DNA of 6,499 nt from Clostridia bacterium (GCA_017615515.1 JAFZZX010000053.1:1-6499), one strand, 5' to 3'; counted from the stretch's first letter, positions 1 to 6,301 are shown. Notes: generated by a model from the letters alone, not told the origin. Translations and numbers: made by a program.

Positions 1-1567
1 CCGCGCCGAGCACGCCGACGCTCTCCGGGATCAACCGGCGATCCATCGCCCGAGATACGGCGCCGAGAACGCGCGGTTCTTCCGCAAGGTCGCCGTCCAT
101 CGTGACGGTCACCCCGACGCCCTGCTCGTCCTCGGTCACCATCGCGTCGTAGGCGGAGACCCCCACCGCCCACAGTTCGGAGAGCACGCGCCGCTCACGC
201 TTGCCGTCGAACCCGATCACGCGACGGGTCTCCTTCCTCAGTTCGTCGAGGACGCCCGCGATCCCCTCCGCCTCACACGCCATTCTCTCCCGCTCCGACA
301 GCGCCTCTGCGGCGCGTTCCCGTTCCGTGGCGTAGCGTTCCGCCGACTCGGAAAGGGCGCGCAAAAACTCTTTTGCCTTGTGGCAATTCGCATTCAGGTA
401 GGACGGCAGATCGCAGATCGACGCCCTGCCCGTCTCCAGCGCGCGGCGAATGGGCGGCAGAAAGAGGGGCGCCGTATCACCCCCTCCCTGCGCCGAGCAA
501 TCACGATAGCCCTTGCACCCCGCGCAGAGTTCGCGCGAGAAGTCACGCGACAGTCGCTCCGCCGCGCGGTCGGGATCGTCGCTGTCGATCAGATACAGAC
601 TGTCGGACATCGCGCGAAGCGCCCCCGAGACGTAGCCGAGCTTGCCGCTGACATCGAGACGCGCCTTGTTCACGAGGGCGTGCGCCGCGCTGCTCTCACT
701 CTTGCCGAAGCGCGCACCCAGCCGTCGATAGAAGGGCTCGGGCAGGAAGGCGGCAAGGACGGCGCCGCCGAGCATCATAGGGAAGTTCAAGGGAGAAAGG
801 GAGATCGCTCCGAAGAGATACAACACCCCTTCCGCGACGGGGAAAGCAAAGCCTGCGATCCGCCGTTCTTCGCGGGTCGCTTCCGCTATTGTCCAAGCAA
901 GCGCCGCCCCGATCGGCAAGGTGGGATCTCCCGCTACCGCCGCCGCGCCGACGGAAAAGGCGAAGGGGATCGACCCGCCCTCCGCGCCGAGGAGCGCGGA
1001 AAGGGGGAGCAACAGCGCAAGCAAAAAATAATAGGGCGTGACCCCAAGCCACATGACGCCGTACGCGCCCGCGCCGAAGGCGAAGGCGAACAGAAGCGCC
1101 AAGGGCAGCTCTCGCCCGAAACGCAGAAATCGCCGTCCGCCCCGCCCCACGAGCCGCAGACAAAGGAGCGCGAACAGACACGAGAGCGCGCTGTTTGAAA
1201 GGAAGAGGAAGATCGCCTTGGTCGGCAGAAAGATCATCGTCAACAGTTCTGCCGAAAATGCAGAAATTACCGTATAAAACGAATGAAATCGCCGCTTGAA
1301 TATCAGCGGCAGGAGCCTAAGGACGCCCGCGCCCGCCACCGCGAACCCCGCCGCGATCAAGCCGTAGATCGTCGGTTCGGCGAGATAACGCGCGACGAGA
1401 TAAGCGACAGAGAGCGCAAAATAGTTCTCCCCCATCACGACCAAGGAAGTATAGGCGCCGAGATAAAAGGGCGACAGCCCGAGCGGAAACTTCGCCGCCG
1501 ATAAAAGGTAGGTCAGCGCGAAGGAGATCCCCGCCATAGCGAGCGCACGCAACAGTTTCGCTTTCAT
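1..1567 (-). CDS. spoIIE: Stage II sporulation protein E (SpoIIE), N-terminal 522 residues, cut by the left edge
   Basis: SpoIIE is the membrane-bound serine phosphatase that dephosphorylates SpoIIAA to activate sigma-F in the forespore, and it also acts at the polar septum. An open minus-strand frame runs unbroken from ATG 1567 to the window edge. Residues about 8-277 are a run of hydrophobic segments, fitting the family's roughly ten-helix membrane region. A soluble part follows, with a cysteine cluster (C348, C351, C357; also C385, C395) set in LCAGCKGYRDC, then charged helices (about 400-450) and a beta-rich stretch around VGVSAYDAMVTEDEQGVGVT resembling the SpoIIE regulatory domain. The PP2C phosphatase domain expected for an approximately 800-residue protein is outside the window. 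An in-frame TAA lies nine bases before the ATG, so 1567 is the farthest possible start; no convincing Shine-Dalgarno precedes it. Very GC-rich. The name rests on architecture and motifs, because the diagnostic phosphatase domain is not visible. Confidence 0.8.
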   Translation of the reverse strand, partial: MKAKLLRALAMAGISFALTYLLSAAKFPLGLSPFYLGAYTSLVVMGENYFALSVAYLVARYLAEPTIYGLIAAGFAVAGAGVLRLLPLIFKRRFHSFYTVISAFSAELLTMIFLPTKAIFLFLSNSALSCLFALLCLRLVGRGGRRFLRFGRELPLALLFAFAFGAGAYGVMWLGVTPYYFLLALLLPLSALLGAEGGSIPFAFSVGAAAVAGDPTLPIGAALAWTIAEATREERRIAGFAFPVAEGVLYLFGAISLSPLNFPMMLGGAVLAAFLPEPFYRRLGARFGKSESSAAHALVNKARLDVSGKLGYVSGALRAMSDSLYLIDSDDPDRAAERLSRDFSRELCAGCKGYRDCSAQGGGDTAPLFLPPIRRALETGRASICDLPSYLNANCHKAKEFLRALSESAERYATERERAAEALSERERMACEAEGIAGVLDELRKETRRVIGFDGKRERRVLSELWAVGVSAYDAMVTEDEQGVGVTVTMDGDLAEEPRVLGAVSRAMDRRLIPESVGVLGA

Positions 1568-1573
1568 AGGGGC

Positions 1574-1640
1574 ATTTTACCGCTTCCGATCTGCCGAAGA
1601 ACCGCCCCCTTTGTCGGAAAAGGCGGGATCGGGTCGGAAT
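1574..1640 (-). promoter_or_regulatory. Candidate spoIIE promoter with Spo0A-box-like sites
   Basis: Reading towards spoIIE, TAAAAT (1574-1579) is a good -10 element, but no -35 hexamer is recognisable about 17 bases upstream. Further up, TGTCGGA at 1612-1618 (plus strand) matches the Spo0A box TGTCGAA at six of seven positions. A second TCGGAA (1634-1639) lies exactly 20 bases from the first (1614-1619). In Bacillus, spoIIE is transcribed by sigma-A with Spo0A~P activation from a promoter with a poor -35, so this layout is plausible. A start site six to seven bases after this -10 would fall on the ATG itself. This is inference from short motifs. Confidence 0.3.
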
Positions 1641-1650
1641 ATGCGGGGAC

Positions 1651-1680
1651 GAATAGCGCTCGCGAGACGAGTCCATACTA
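1651..1680 (+). promoter_or_regulatory. Sigma-G-like (forespore) promoter
   Basis: GAATA (1651-1655) and CATACTA (1674-1680) are separated by exactly 18 bases. This fits the published Bacillus sigma-G consensus (-35 GHATR, -10 CATNHTA, spacing about 17-18). The -10 ends 19 bases before the ATG of the downstream gene, so the transcript would begin at or just before its Shine-Dalgarno. There is no comparable sigma-A promoter in the spacer: the bases at these positions fit TTGACA/TATAAT poorly. The gene would then be expressed in the forespore after engulfment, in keeping with the divergent spoIIE next door. Sigma-F has overlapping specificity and could also use the site. Confidence 0.6.
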
Positions 1681-1699
1681 CTGAAAAAAGGAGAAAAAT

Positions 1700-2167
1700 A
1701 TGGACGCGATCACACAAACCAAGACCCGACGCATCTTTGCGGAAAACGAAGAGGAACTCCTGAACGAATGTATGAAATCGGTACTGTTCGGGTTGCAATC
1801 GCTGGACGTCGTGGAAAAGACGGCTGTCGGCGAACTCAACGCCTACGTCAAAAAGCTCATCGGGGAATACGCCGCCCTCTCGGAGCGGATCAGCCGCCAA
1901 ATGCAGGATCTCGACATCGAACCCGAGAGCTACGGCTCTTTCAAGCAAAAATGGCAAAAAAAGATGGTCAAACTGTCGATCTTCGGGGACAAGAGCAACA
2001 GCAACATCGCGGAGAAATTGATCAAGGGGACGAATATGGGCATCACCGACCTGACCCGCTCTCTGCACGACAACGCGATCTCGGTCAGCGACGAGACCGC
2101 CGCCATCGCCTCGGACACCCTGTCTTTCTTTGCGGGCACCGTCGAGGCGCTGAAGAAGTTTCTGTAA
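1700..2167 (+). CDS. Small predicted four-helix, ferritin-like protein (DUF2383-like), possibly forespore-expressed
   Basis: A 155-residue soluble, almost entirely helical protein with no signal peptide or membrane segment. The C-terminal half carries NSNIAEKLIKGTNMGI (about residues 98-113), followed by a helix ending in VEALKKFL. This resembles a small clostridial protein family annotated as hypothetical or DUF2383/ferritin-like, in which a KIAE-L--GTNMGI stretch precedes a final helix ending in -LKK-L. No clear di-iron ExxH ligand set is visible, so ferritin-like refers to the predicted fold only. The start is firm: AAAGGAG at 1687-1693 lies six bases before the ATG. The gene is monocistronic, preceded by a sigma-G-like promoter, divergent from spoIIE and closed by a strong terminator 20 bases after its stop. 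A spore or forespore role is inferred from the promoter alone; the biochemical function is unknown. Confidence 0.85.
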   Translation: MDAITQTKTRRIFAENEEELLNECMKSVLFGLQSLDVVEKTAVGELNAYVKKLIGEYAALSERISRQMQDLDIEPESYGSFKQKWQKKMVKLSIFGDKSNSNIAEKLIKGTNMGITDLTRSLHDNAISVSDETAAIASDTLSFFAGTVEALKKFL

Positions 2168-2187
2168 AAAGCGAAAATCGAAATCTT

Positions 2188-2226
2188 GCAAAAAGATCAA
2201 GCGTTGTCAACGTTTGATCTTTTTCT
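2188..2226. terminator. Strong bidirectional intrinsic terminator between convergent genes
   Basis: AAAAAGATCAAGCGTT (2190-2205) pairs with AACGTTTGATCTTTTT (2209-2224) around a three-base GTC loop: 16 base pairs with a single G-T wobble. On the plus strand the stem runs into TTTTTCTTCTTT; on the minus strand it runs into TTTTT. It therefore can stop both the plus-strand gene ending at 2167 and the minus-strand reductase-HIT operon. The last codons of the small minus-strand gene at 2207-2344 are inside the hairpin. Confidence 0.88.
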
Positions 2227-2344
2227 TCTTTATGTGCTTGCGTGGCTTCTGCCCCCACAAGGAGAGCATGCTGTCCGCCTCGTCTTTATTGGCTTGGATC
2301 ATTCTGTCCGTCGGGTTGATATCCTTTATATTGCGCGTATTCAT
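2207..2344 (-). CDS. Small basic protein of 45 residues, unrecognised, last gene of the reductase-HIT operon
   Basis: ATG 2344 to TGA 2207 encodes a hydrophilic peptide beginning MNTRNIKDINPTDRM, with a probable amphipathic helix (about residues 12-30) and a strongly basic tail ending HIKKKKIKR. It has no membrane segment and I recognise no family; the basic tail would suit nucleic-acid or membrane-surface binding, which is only a guess. It starts 40 bases after the HIT stop, in the same direction, and stops inside the loop of the operon's terminator. No Shine-Dalgarno sits at the right distance. Instead an 11-codon frame (ATG 2376 to TGA 2341, behind AAGGGA) overlaps the start as ATGA, suggesting translational coupling. 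The frame stays open upstream with no other ATG nearby, so a non-ATG start giving a slightly longer protein is possible. The plus-strand frame over the same bases lacks a ribosome site and starts inside the terminator stem. Confidence 0.5.
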   Translation of the reverse strand: MNTRNIKDINPTDRMIQANKDEADSMLSLWGQKPRKHIKKKKIKR

Positions 2345-2384
2345 ACCGATAGTATGCGCGCCGAACAGGGAGCCATTCCGTCCC

Positions 2385-2873
2385 TTATTCTCCCTTGGAA
2401 AACGCCTCGAGTTTCGAGCGGAACTCCCCGACGACGCGAGGATCGTAAACGTATTCGCCGCGCGGCTTTACGAAATTGCGACTGCCGCGTTCCTCCCCCT
2501 TGTAGCGCGGGATCAATTGCACGTGGTAGTGATTGGCGGGCCCGTCGCACATCGTGCATAGATACACCCGCTCGCAACCACAGATCTCGCACAAGAGGCG
2601 CATCAGAACCTTCGCGAATCGCATGATCTTCGCATTCAGCTCGTCGGGCGCCTCGCTCATATCGTGATAGTGCGGCACCGACAAAATGCACAGATGCCCC
2701 ACCGCCCGCGGTTTCGCGACGAAAAGGATCTCGATGTCGTCGTCGAGATAAAGTCGCTTGTCCGTATCGTCTCCGAAGATCGCGCCGTTGTATTTCCTAT
2801 TGAGGCAGGTCGGACAAACGCCGAGATCGGTCAGCTCTTTCGCCGACAATTTCAAAAGGTCTTTTTCTTCCAT
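2385..2873 (-). CDS. HIT-superfamily nucleotide hydrolase/transferase with an HxHxQ active site
   Basis: A 162-residue cytosolic protein of the histidine-triad superfamily, which cleave or transfer nucleoside monophosphates through a nucleotidyl-histidine intermediate. The active-site motif is NHYHVQLIPR: H115, nucleophile H117, and Q119 where classic HIT hydrolases have a third histidine. The HxHxQ form is known from the GalT branch and some dinucleotide phosphorylases, so a transferase or phosphorylase activity is as likely as simple hydrolysis. GHLCILSVPHYHDM (60-72) is the usual strand-turn before the central helix. C20 and C23 (CPTC) look like half of a structural zinc site; C95, C98, C100, C106 and C109 are other cysteines. 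The ATG is well supported: TGAGGTGA lies a few bases upstream and overlaps the stop of the aldo/keto reductase gene, with only nine bases between the genes, so the two are co-transcribed. The substrate is unknown. Confidence 0.88.
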   Translation of the reverse strand: MEEKDLLKLSAKELTDLGVCPTCLNRKYNGAIFGDDTDKRLYLDDDIEILFVAKPRAVGHLCILSVPHYHDMSEAPDELNAKIMRFAKVLMRLLCEICGCERVYLCTMCDGPANHYHVQLIPRYKGEERGSRNFVKPRGEYVYDPRVVGEFRSKLEAFSKGE

Positions 2874-2882
2874 AAGGTCACC

Positions 2883-3734
2883 TCAATCCTCGATCGGATA
2901 TTTTTCGAGCAAATATTCTCGGATGCCCGAGGTCTCCGGATCACGCTTGGGCACGCCTCTGTCAATGGCGCGGATCGCTTCCGTCTCCTCCGAGGTGAGA
3001 TCGAAGTCAAAGACTTCGAGATTGGAACGAATGCGCTCCGAATGCACGGATTTCGGCAGAACGATCAGCCCTTCCCCGAGTTCGAATCGCAGAATGATCT
3101 GCCCCACGTCCTTGCCGTATTTCTTCGCGAGCCCCAATAGCAATTCGTGGTTTAACAGTTCGGGATTGCCCTGCCCGAGCGGCCCCCAGCATTCAACCGC
3201 CACGCCCCTCTCCGCAAGGAACGCGCGCAGTTTCTTCTGTTGCGAAAGCGGGTGGCATTCGATCTGATTCACGCTCGGCAGGGTGTCGAACTGCGTAACG
3301 TACCGATTCCATAGATTGATCGTGAAGTTGCTGACGCCGATCGACCTGAGCCGCCCCGCCGCCTTTCCTTCCTCGAGTGCGCGCCAAGCCCCCACGACGT
3401 CCCCGTAGGGTTGATGGATCAGGTAGAGGTCGATATAATCCACGCCGAGTTTTCGGAGCGAGCGCTCTATGCCGAGCTTTCCCCGCTCGTAGCCGAAATG
3501 CGTGATCCACAGTTTGGACGTCAGGAAGATCTCTTCGCGCGGAATGCCGCTGTCGTGGAGCGCCTTGCCAACCTCTTCCTCGTTGTAATACACCATCGCG
3601 GTATCGATGTGGCGATAACCCGCGTCGAGCGCCTCTCTGACCGCCCGATAGGTACTGCCGTCCGAGGGGACGCGAAATACACCGAACCCAACCGACGGGA
3701 TCACCACGCCGTCATTCAATACAATCTCTTCCAT
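2883..3734 (-). CDS. Aldo/keto reductase, NADP(H)-dependent
   Basis: A 283-residue soluble enzyme of the aldo/keto reductase superfamily (AKR5-like in length and motifs), reducing aldehydes or ketones to alcohols with NADPH. The catalytic tetrad is complete: D44 and Y49 in HIDTAMVYY, K74 in LTSKLW, and H107 in LYLIHQPYG. Other family signatures are GYRHID (39-44), IGVSNF (132-137), NQIECHP (156-162), and the cofactor-phosphate loop LPKSVHSERIRSNL (226-239) with K228, S229, R234 and N238. It is full length. AAGGAG precedes the ATG at good spacing. It is the first gene of an operon with the HIT gene and the small basic gene, behind its own promoter. The family is promiscuous and the sequence does not show the physiological substrate; closest general names would be 2,5-diketo-gluconate or methylglyoxal reductase-like, but these are labels rather than evidence. 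Confidence 0.95.
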   Translation of the reverse strand: MEEIVLNDGVVIPSVGFGVFRVPSDGSTYRAVREALDAGYRHIDTAMVYYNEEEVGKALHDSGIPREEIFLTSKLWITHFGYERGKLGIERSLRKLGVDYIDLYLIHQPYGDVVGAWRALEEGKAAGRLRSIGVSNFTINLWNRYVTQFDTLPSVNQIECHPLSQQKKLRAFLAERGVAVECWGPLGQGNPELLNHELLLGLAKKYGKDVGQIILRFELGEGLIVLPKSVHSERIRSNLEVFDFDLTSEETEAIRAIDRGVPKRDPETSGIREYLLEKYPIED

Positions 3735-3776
3735 ATTCTCTCCTTCCCCTGCCTCTGCGGCGGGCGTCCTATCGGC

Positions 3777-3806
3777 AGTATATCATTTCTCGTGAGATTC
3801 GGTCAA
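3777..3806 (-). promoter_or_regulatory. Sigma-A-like promoter of the aldo/keto reductase operon
   Basis: Reading leftwards, TTGACC (3801-3806) and TATACT (3777-3782) are separated by 18 bases; each matches the vegetative consensus at five of six positions. A start near 3770 would give a leader of about 35 bases containing AAGGAG before the ATG at 3734. The 228-base spacer 3735-3962 otherwise holds no convincing gene or terminator. Confidence 0.7.
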
Positions 3807-3962
3807 TACGTGACGCGCTTGATCGCGCCTCGCCATGGTCAACGTGATTTTCTCTTATTTCTCCGCGTCTTATCATCAATAGCTGCTTGCAACCGGGACA
3901 AAAACAAGCTGTGGTGAACGTAACGCAACCTGTTTCGATACGGATTATATTACTGAATAATA

Positions 3963-6176
3963 TTATTTCCGCTCAAGAAGGCGCAAATAAGCGAGCTTGT
4001 AGTATAGCACCGCGTAGCACAAATGGTGTGCCCTGTTCTTCTCCGTCACTTTGACGATGGGGTCAATACACGCGGTAAGAGCGCGCAGATCGAGCGGTTT
4101 TTTTAGGCGGATCTCTTCCATGGTGAACCAAGGCGGCAAAAGCTGCTTTTCCTGCATAGCAAGATAAACGGCTCCATCCGAAAAGGCGCCATAGCTCGGC
4201 TTTCCTTTCTGCTTTTCTCCCTTTTTGATCTCGTCAAGCGCGGATTGCTTCATCACGTTCACCGAGCAATTACTCACGACGAGGTTTTCTCCGTAGGTAT
4301 CAAGTAGGTGCTGCATGAATACGCCGCATCCGTTCGCTTCTACGTCGATATCAACGTTCGACACGCGAATCTCCGTTTGAGGGGCAATGTCGCACCGCAT
4401 CGGATCAAACTCGGTGATCCCGAAAAGATATGCGATGTAAAAGGACGGATAAAAAGTACCGCGAGCACTGAAAAGGATGTCGTGCTCCTTCAGCCACTTT
4501 GTTTCATCCGCTAAGAACAAAAACAAGTCGGCCGAATCTGTTTTTTCTATAACTGTGAGCTCTTCTTCGATCCTCTTTTTCATCTCAAAAGTGAGCGCGC
4601 TTTGGGGTAGGCGTTTTTCGATACGCTCGCGCAGCTTTTCGACGGAGTTCTCAACGTGGAATACGTTGAGTTGCTCCTGCTTCAAGAAGTAACTTGCATT
4701 CTTAATATTCGTGCGCCTATCGCCCGCCCAAACGGGGACCGATTTAGCGTACCCCCATATCTTTTGAAAGAGATATCCGAAGCAAGCGCCCAGCCCTTGT
4801 TTTTCGACGGTCGAAAGTTCTGTCGTAAAGACGTCTTTGTAATACTTTACGAAGGTATAAACGGGCGGGATTTGAAGAACGTCGTTGCAAAAGCGGATCT
4901 TGTCATATAGTTCGAGGTCTTCCAAACTTTTGAGGAAGGTCTCAAAATAAGGGGAGCCTTCGACGAAGGAGCGCTTGCCCTTGTATGTACGTAAGAAATC
5001 ATCGGTATCAAATACTAGCATTTCCGTTTTCTCCTTTTTAGGTTTTTCTGTGTGGACGTAGCGAATCTCTTTCGGGTTCGTGCGTTCGATCAATGCCTCT
5101 ATCGCGCCGCCATCCGCGTGTCCCGACGTGTGCAGATCGACAACCTGAACGCCGAGATCGCGCAACTTTTCGAAAAACGCTTCGTTCTCCTGCTTATAGC
5201 CCGACCACATGGAATATATCACGACCGCGCCCGAAAGGTCACGAAGTTCGGCGAGTTTTTGGAGATAGTCCTCCATATTCATCGAAATCATCATGCAAAA
5301 TCTATCGAGTTTTGAGATAGCGTCCCGTCCAATCACCTTTTCGCCGTACTTCTTTTTCTCAAGGTCGTGCACGTCCGGGCTCTGCTTGCGCGGGAAGTAT
5401 TCGTAAACGTCGGCAAAGGTCTTCGGGTTGGGCGCAGTATCATAGTGGCGCAACGTTTGCACGTGGATGGGCGTCATCAAAAAAGGTGTAGCCGTCTTTT
5501 TGCTAGCGCGGTAAAAACTCACCGCTCGATCCAAATTGCTTGCACTCTGGATGAGAAAGATTTCCTTGTGCTCCTTCATGATCGCAACGGCTTTTTCTTC
5601 CAATTCCCGCTCGGTCATGTTTTGAGGAGAATCTATGGTCTTTTCACAGATCAGCAAGTCCACTTTCGAAGGGAGTCTGCCGAGCAGAGCGGAAAAGGAC
5701 TTTCTGCCGTTAGAACGGAAATCCCCCGTGTACAGGATGGTCTTTTTGCCGTCCGAGACCTCGATCATATAACTATCAAAAGCGGAATGGTCGCAAAGGT
5801 GCGGGGTGAATTTCATCTCTCCAACGGAAAAAGATTCTTCGCTTTGCATAAATGCGACCTTGCGGGCGTTCTCTTGACAAATCGCACCCCTTTCTTGCAA
5901 ATATTCAAAAGTGACCTTCCCCATAAAGATCGTATCTGCGGCAAGCGGTACGTTAAGCAAACCGCTATGATCCGCATGAAAGTGCGAAATGATAATTGCC
6001 GAATAGTGCTCTTTGCAAACGTATTCCTCCACAAGGGGCGTGGAATTACAAGGAAAAATCGGCGTTCCGCACTCCAAGAGGACTTTTGTGCCTGCTTTTT
6101 CTATCTCGATCAGGTTTTCCCCGATCTTATCCTCGCCACGCAAAACGGTGCAGTTCAAATCCTTGTTTTCTTTCAT
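3963..6176 (-). CDS. RNase J-like beta-CASP nuclease fused to a shortened DnaE/PolC-like polymerase palm
   Basis: 737 residues in three parts. (1) Residues 1-380 are a metallo-beta-lactamase/beta-CASP nuclease: HFHADH (65-70), DH at 129-130, GD at 151-152 in LYTGDFR, E178 as motif A acid, then SGHA (H353) and the VHTE end motif (H375), as in RNase J. The family cuts RNA or DNA with two zinc ions; the set looks active. (2) Residues about 400-500 are mixed helical and unassigned (GLGACFGYLFQKIWGY at 461-476). (3) Residues about 510-737 resemble C-family replicative polymerase: RIEEELTVIEK and ADLFLFLAD (535-557), KEHDI, RGTFYPSF (572-579, compare RGSAAGSL), AYLFGITEFDP (582-592), VSNVDIDV (605-612, compare MPDIDIDF), TYGENLVV (627-634), then NRAHHLCYA plus YYKLAYLR (714-732, compare NKSHAAAYA...YQTAYLK). 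D609 and D611 match the first two catalytic aspartates; the third and most of the intervening palm, thumb and fingers are absent. So polymerisation is doubtful and a DNA-binding or scaffold role is plausible. AAGGAG lies properly before the ATG at 6176. Single gene, own promoter, lower GC than spoIIE. Confidence 0.85.
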   Translation of the reverse strand: MKENKDLNCTVLRGEDKIGENLIEIEKAGTKVLLECGTPIFPCNSTPLVEEYVCKEHYSAIIISHFHADHSGLLNVPLAADTIFMGKVTFEYLQERGAICQENARKVAFMQSEESFSVGEMKFTPHLCDHSAFDSYMIEVSDGKKTILYTGDFRSNGRKSFSALLGRLPSKVDLLICEKTIDSPQNMTERELEEKAVAIMKEHKEIFLIQSASNLDRAVSFYRASKKTATPFLMTPIHVQTLRHYDTAPNPKTFADVYEYFPRKQSPDVHDLEKKKYGEKVIGRDAISKLDRFCMMISMNMEDYLQKLAELRDLSGAVVIYSMWSGYKQENEAFFEKLRDLGVQVVDLHTSGHADGGAIEALIERTNPKEIRYVHTEKPKKEKTEMLVFDTDDFLRTYKGKRSFVEGSPYFETFLKSLEDLELYDKIRFCNDVLQIPPVYTFVKYYKDVFTTELSTVEKQGLGACFGYLFQKIWGYAKSVPVWAGDRRTNIKNASYFLKQEQLNVFHVENSVEKLRERIEKRLPQSALTFEMKKRIEEELTVIEKTDSADLFLFLADETKWLKEHDILFSARGTFYPSFYIAYLFGITEFDPMRCDIAPQTEIRVSNVDIDVEANGCGVFMQHLLDTYGENLVVSNCSVNVMKQSALDEIKKGEKQKGKPSYGAFSDGAVYLAMQEKQLLPPWFTMEEIRLKKPLDLRALTACIDPIVKVTEKNRAHHLCYAVLYYKLAYLRLLERK

Positions 6177-6230
6177 TTTTCACTCCTTCGGCGCGTCTCG
6201 CACCTCTTTTCTAAAATCGTTTTCAATATA

Positions 6231-6260
6231 TAAATACCATATTCATACGCCATTTGTCAA
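6231..6260 (-). promoter_or_regulatory. Promoter of the nuclease-polymerase gene
   Basis: TTGACA (6255-6260) is a perfect -35. TATTTA (6231-6236) follows after 18 bases, with a TGN extended -10 element directly before it (6237-6239); the -10 hexamer itself is weak. A start near 6224 gives a leader of about 48 bases with AAGGAGTG before the ATG. A weak core with a strong -35 and an extended -10 is compatible with repression by a protein binding the flanking repeats. Confidence 0.55.
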
Positions 6261-6283
6261 GTTCAATCGGGATATTCCATATT
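6234..6283. repeat. Pair of direct repeats ATWCCATATT flanking the promoter, candidate operator
   Basis: ATACCATATT (6234-6243) and ATTCCATATT (6274-6283) match at nine of ten bases and are exactly 40 bases apart, about four helical turns. The first overlaps the -10 element of the nuclease-polymerase gene and the second lies just upstream of its -35, a layout suiting a repressor that binds both sites. The region is AT-rich, so chance is not excluded. Confidence 0.35.
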
Positions 6284-6301
6284 GCAAAAATATCAATCAA
6301 G

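Noticed and set aside
380..1198. Long plus-strand open frame (272 codons) opposite spoIIE
   Set aside because: Arginine/proline/glutamine-rich low-complexity translation typical of the reverse of a GC-rich gene; the minus-strand frame has clear membrane segments and motifs.
1577..2200. Minus-strand open frame of 207 codons opposite the ferritin-like gene
   Set aside because: The plus-strand gene has a promoter, ribosome site, family resemblance and terminator; this is its antisense shadow and crosses the divergent spacer.
2214..2561. Plus-strand frame with a hydrophobic segment near its start, suggesting a small membrane protein
   Set aside because: It begins inside the terminator stem, has no ribosome site and runs antisense through the HIT gene.
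3944..3966. AT-rich inverted repeat (ATATTA, five-base loop, TAATAT) over the stop of the fusion gene
   Set aside because: Only A-T pairs, one mismatch on extension and no T-run downstream on the minus strand, so not a credible terminator; none was found in 3735-3962, and read-through towards the reductase operon cannot be excluded.
2207..6176. A single functional system made of the reductase, HIT protein and nuclease-polymerase fusion
   Set aside because: The reductase operon has its own promoter 3' of the fusion gene and differs in composition; nothing in the sequence links the functions.
5367..6233. Plus-strand frame of 288 codons opposite the nuclease domain
   Set aside because: The minus-strand frame carries the complete beta-CASP motif set; no ribosome site or family resemblance on the plus strand.
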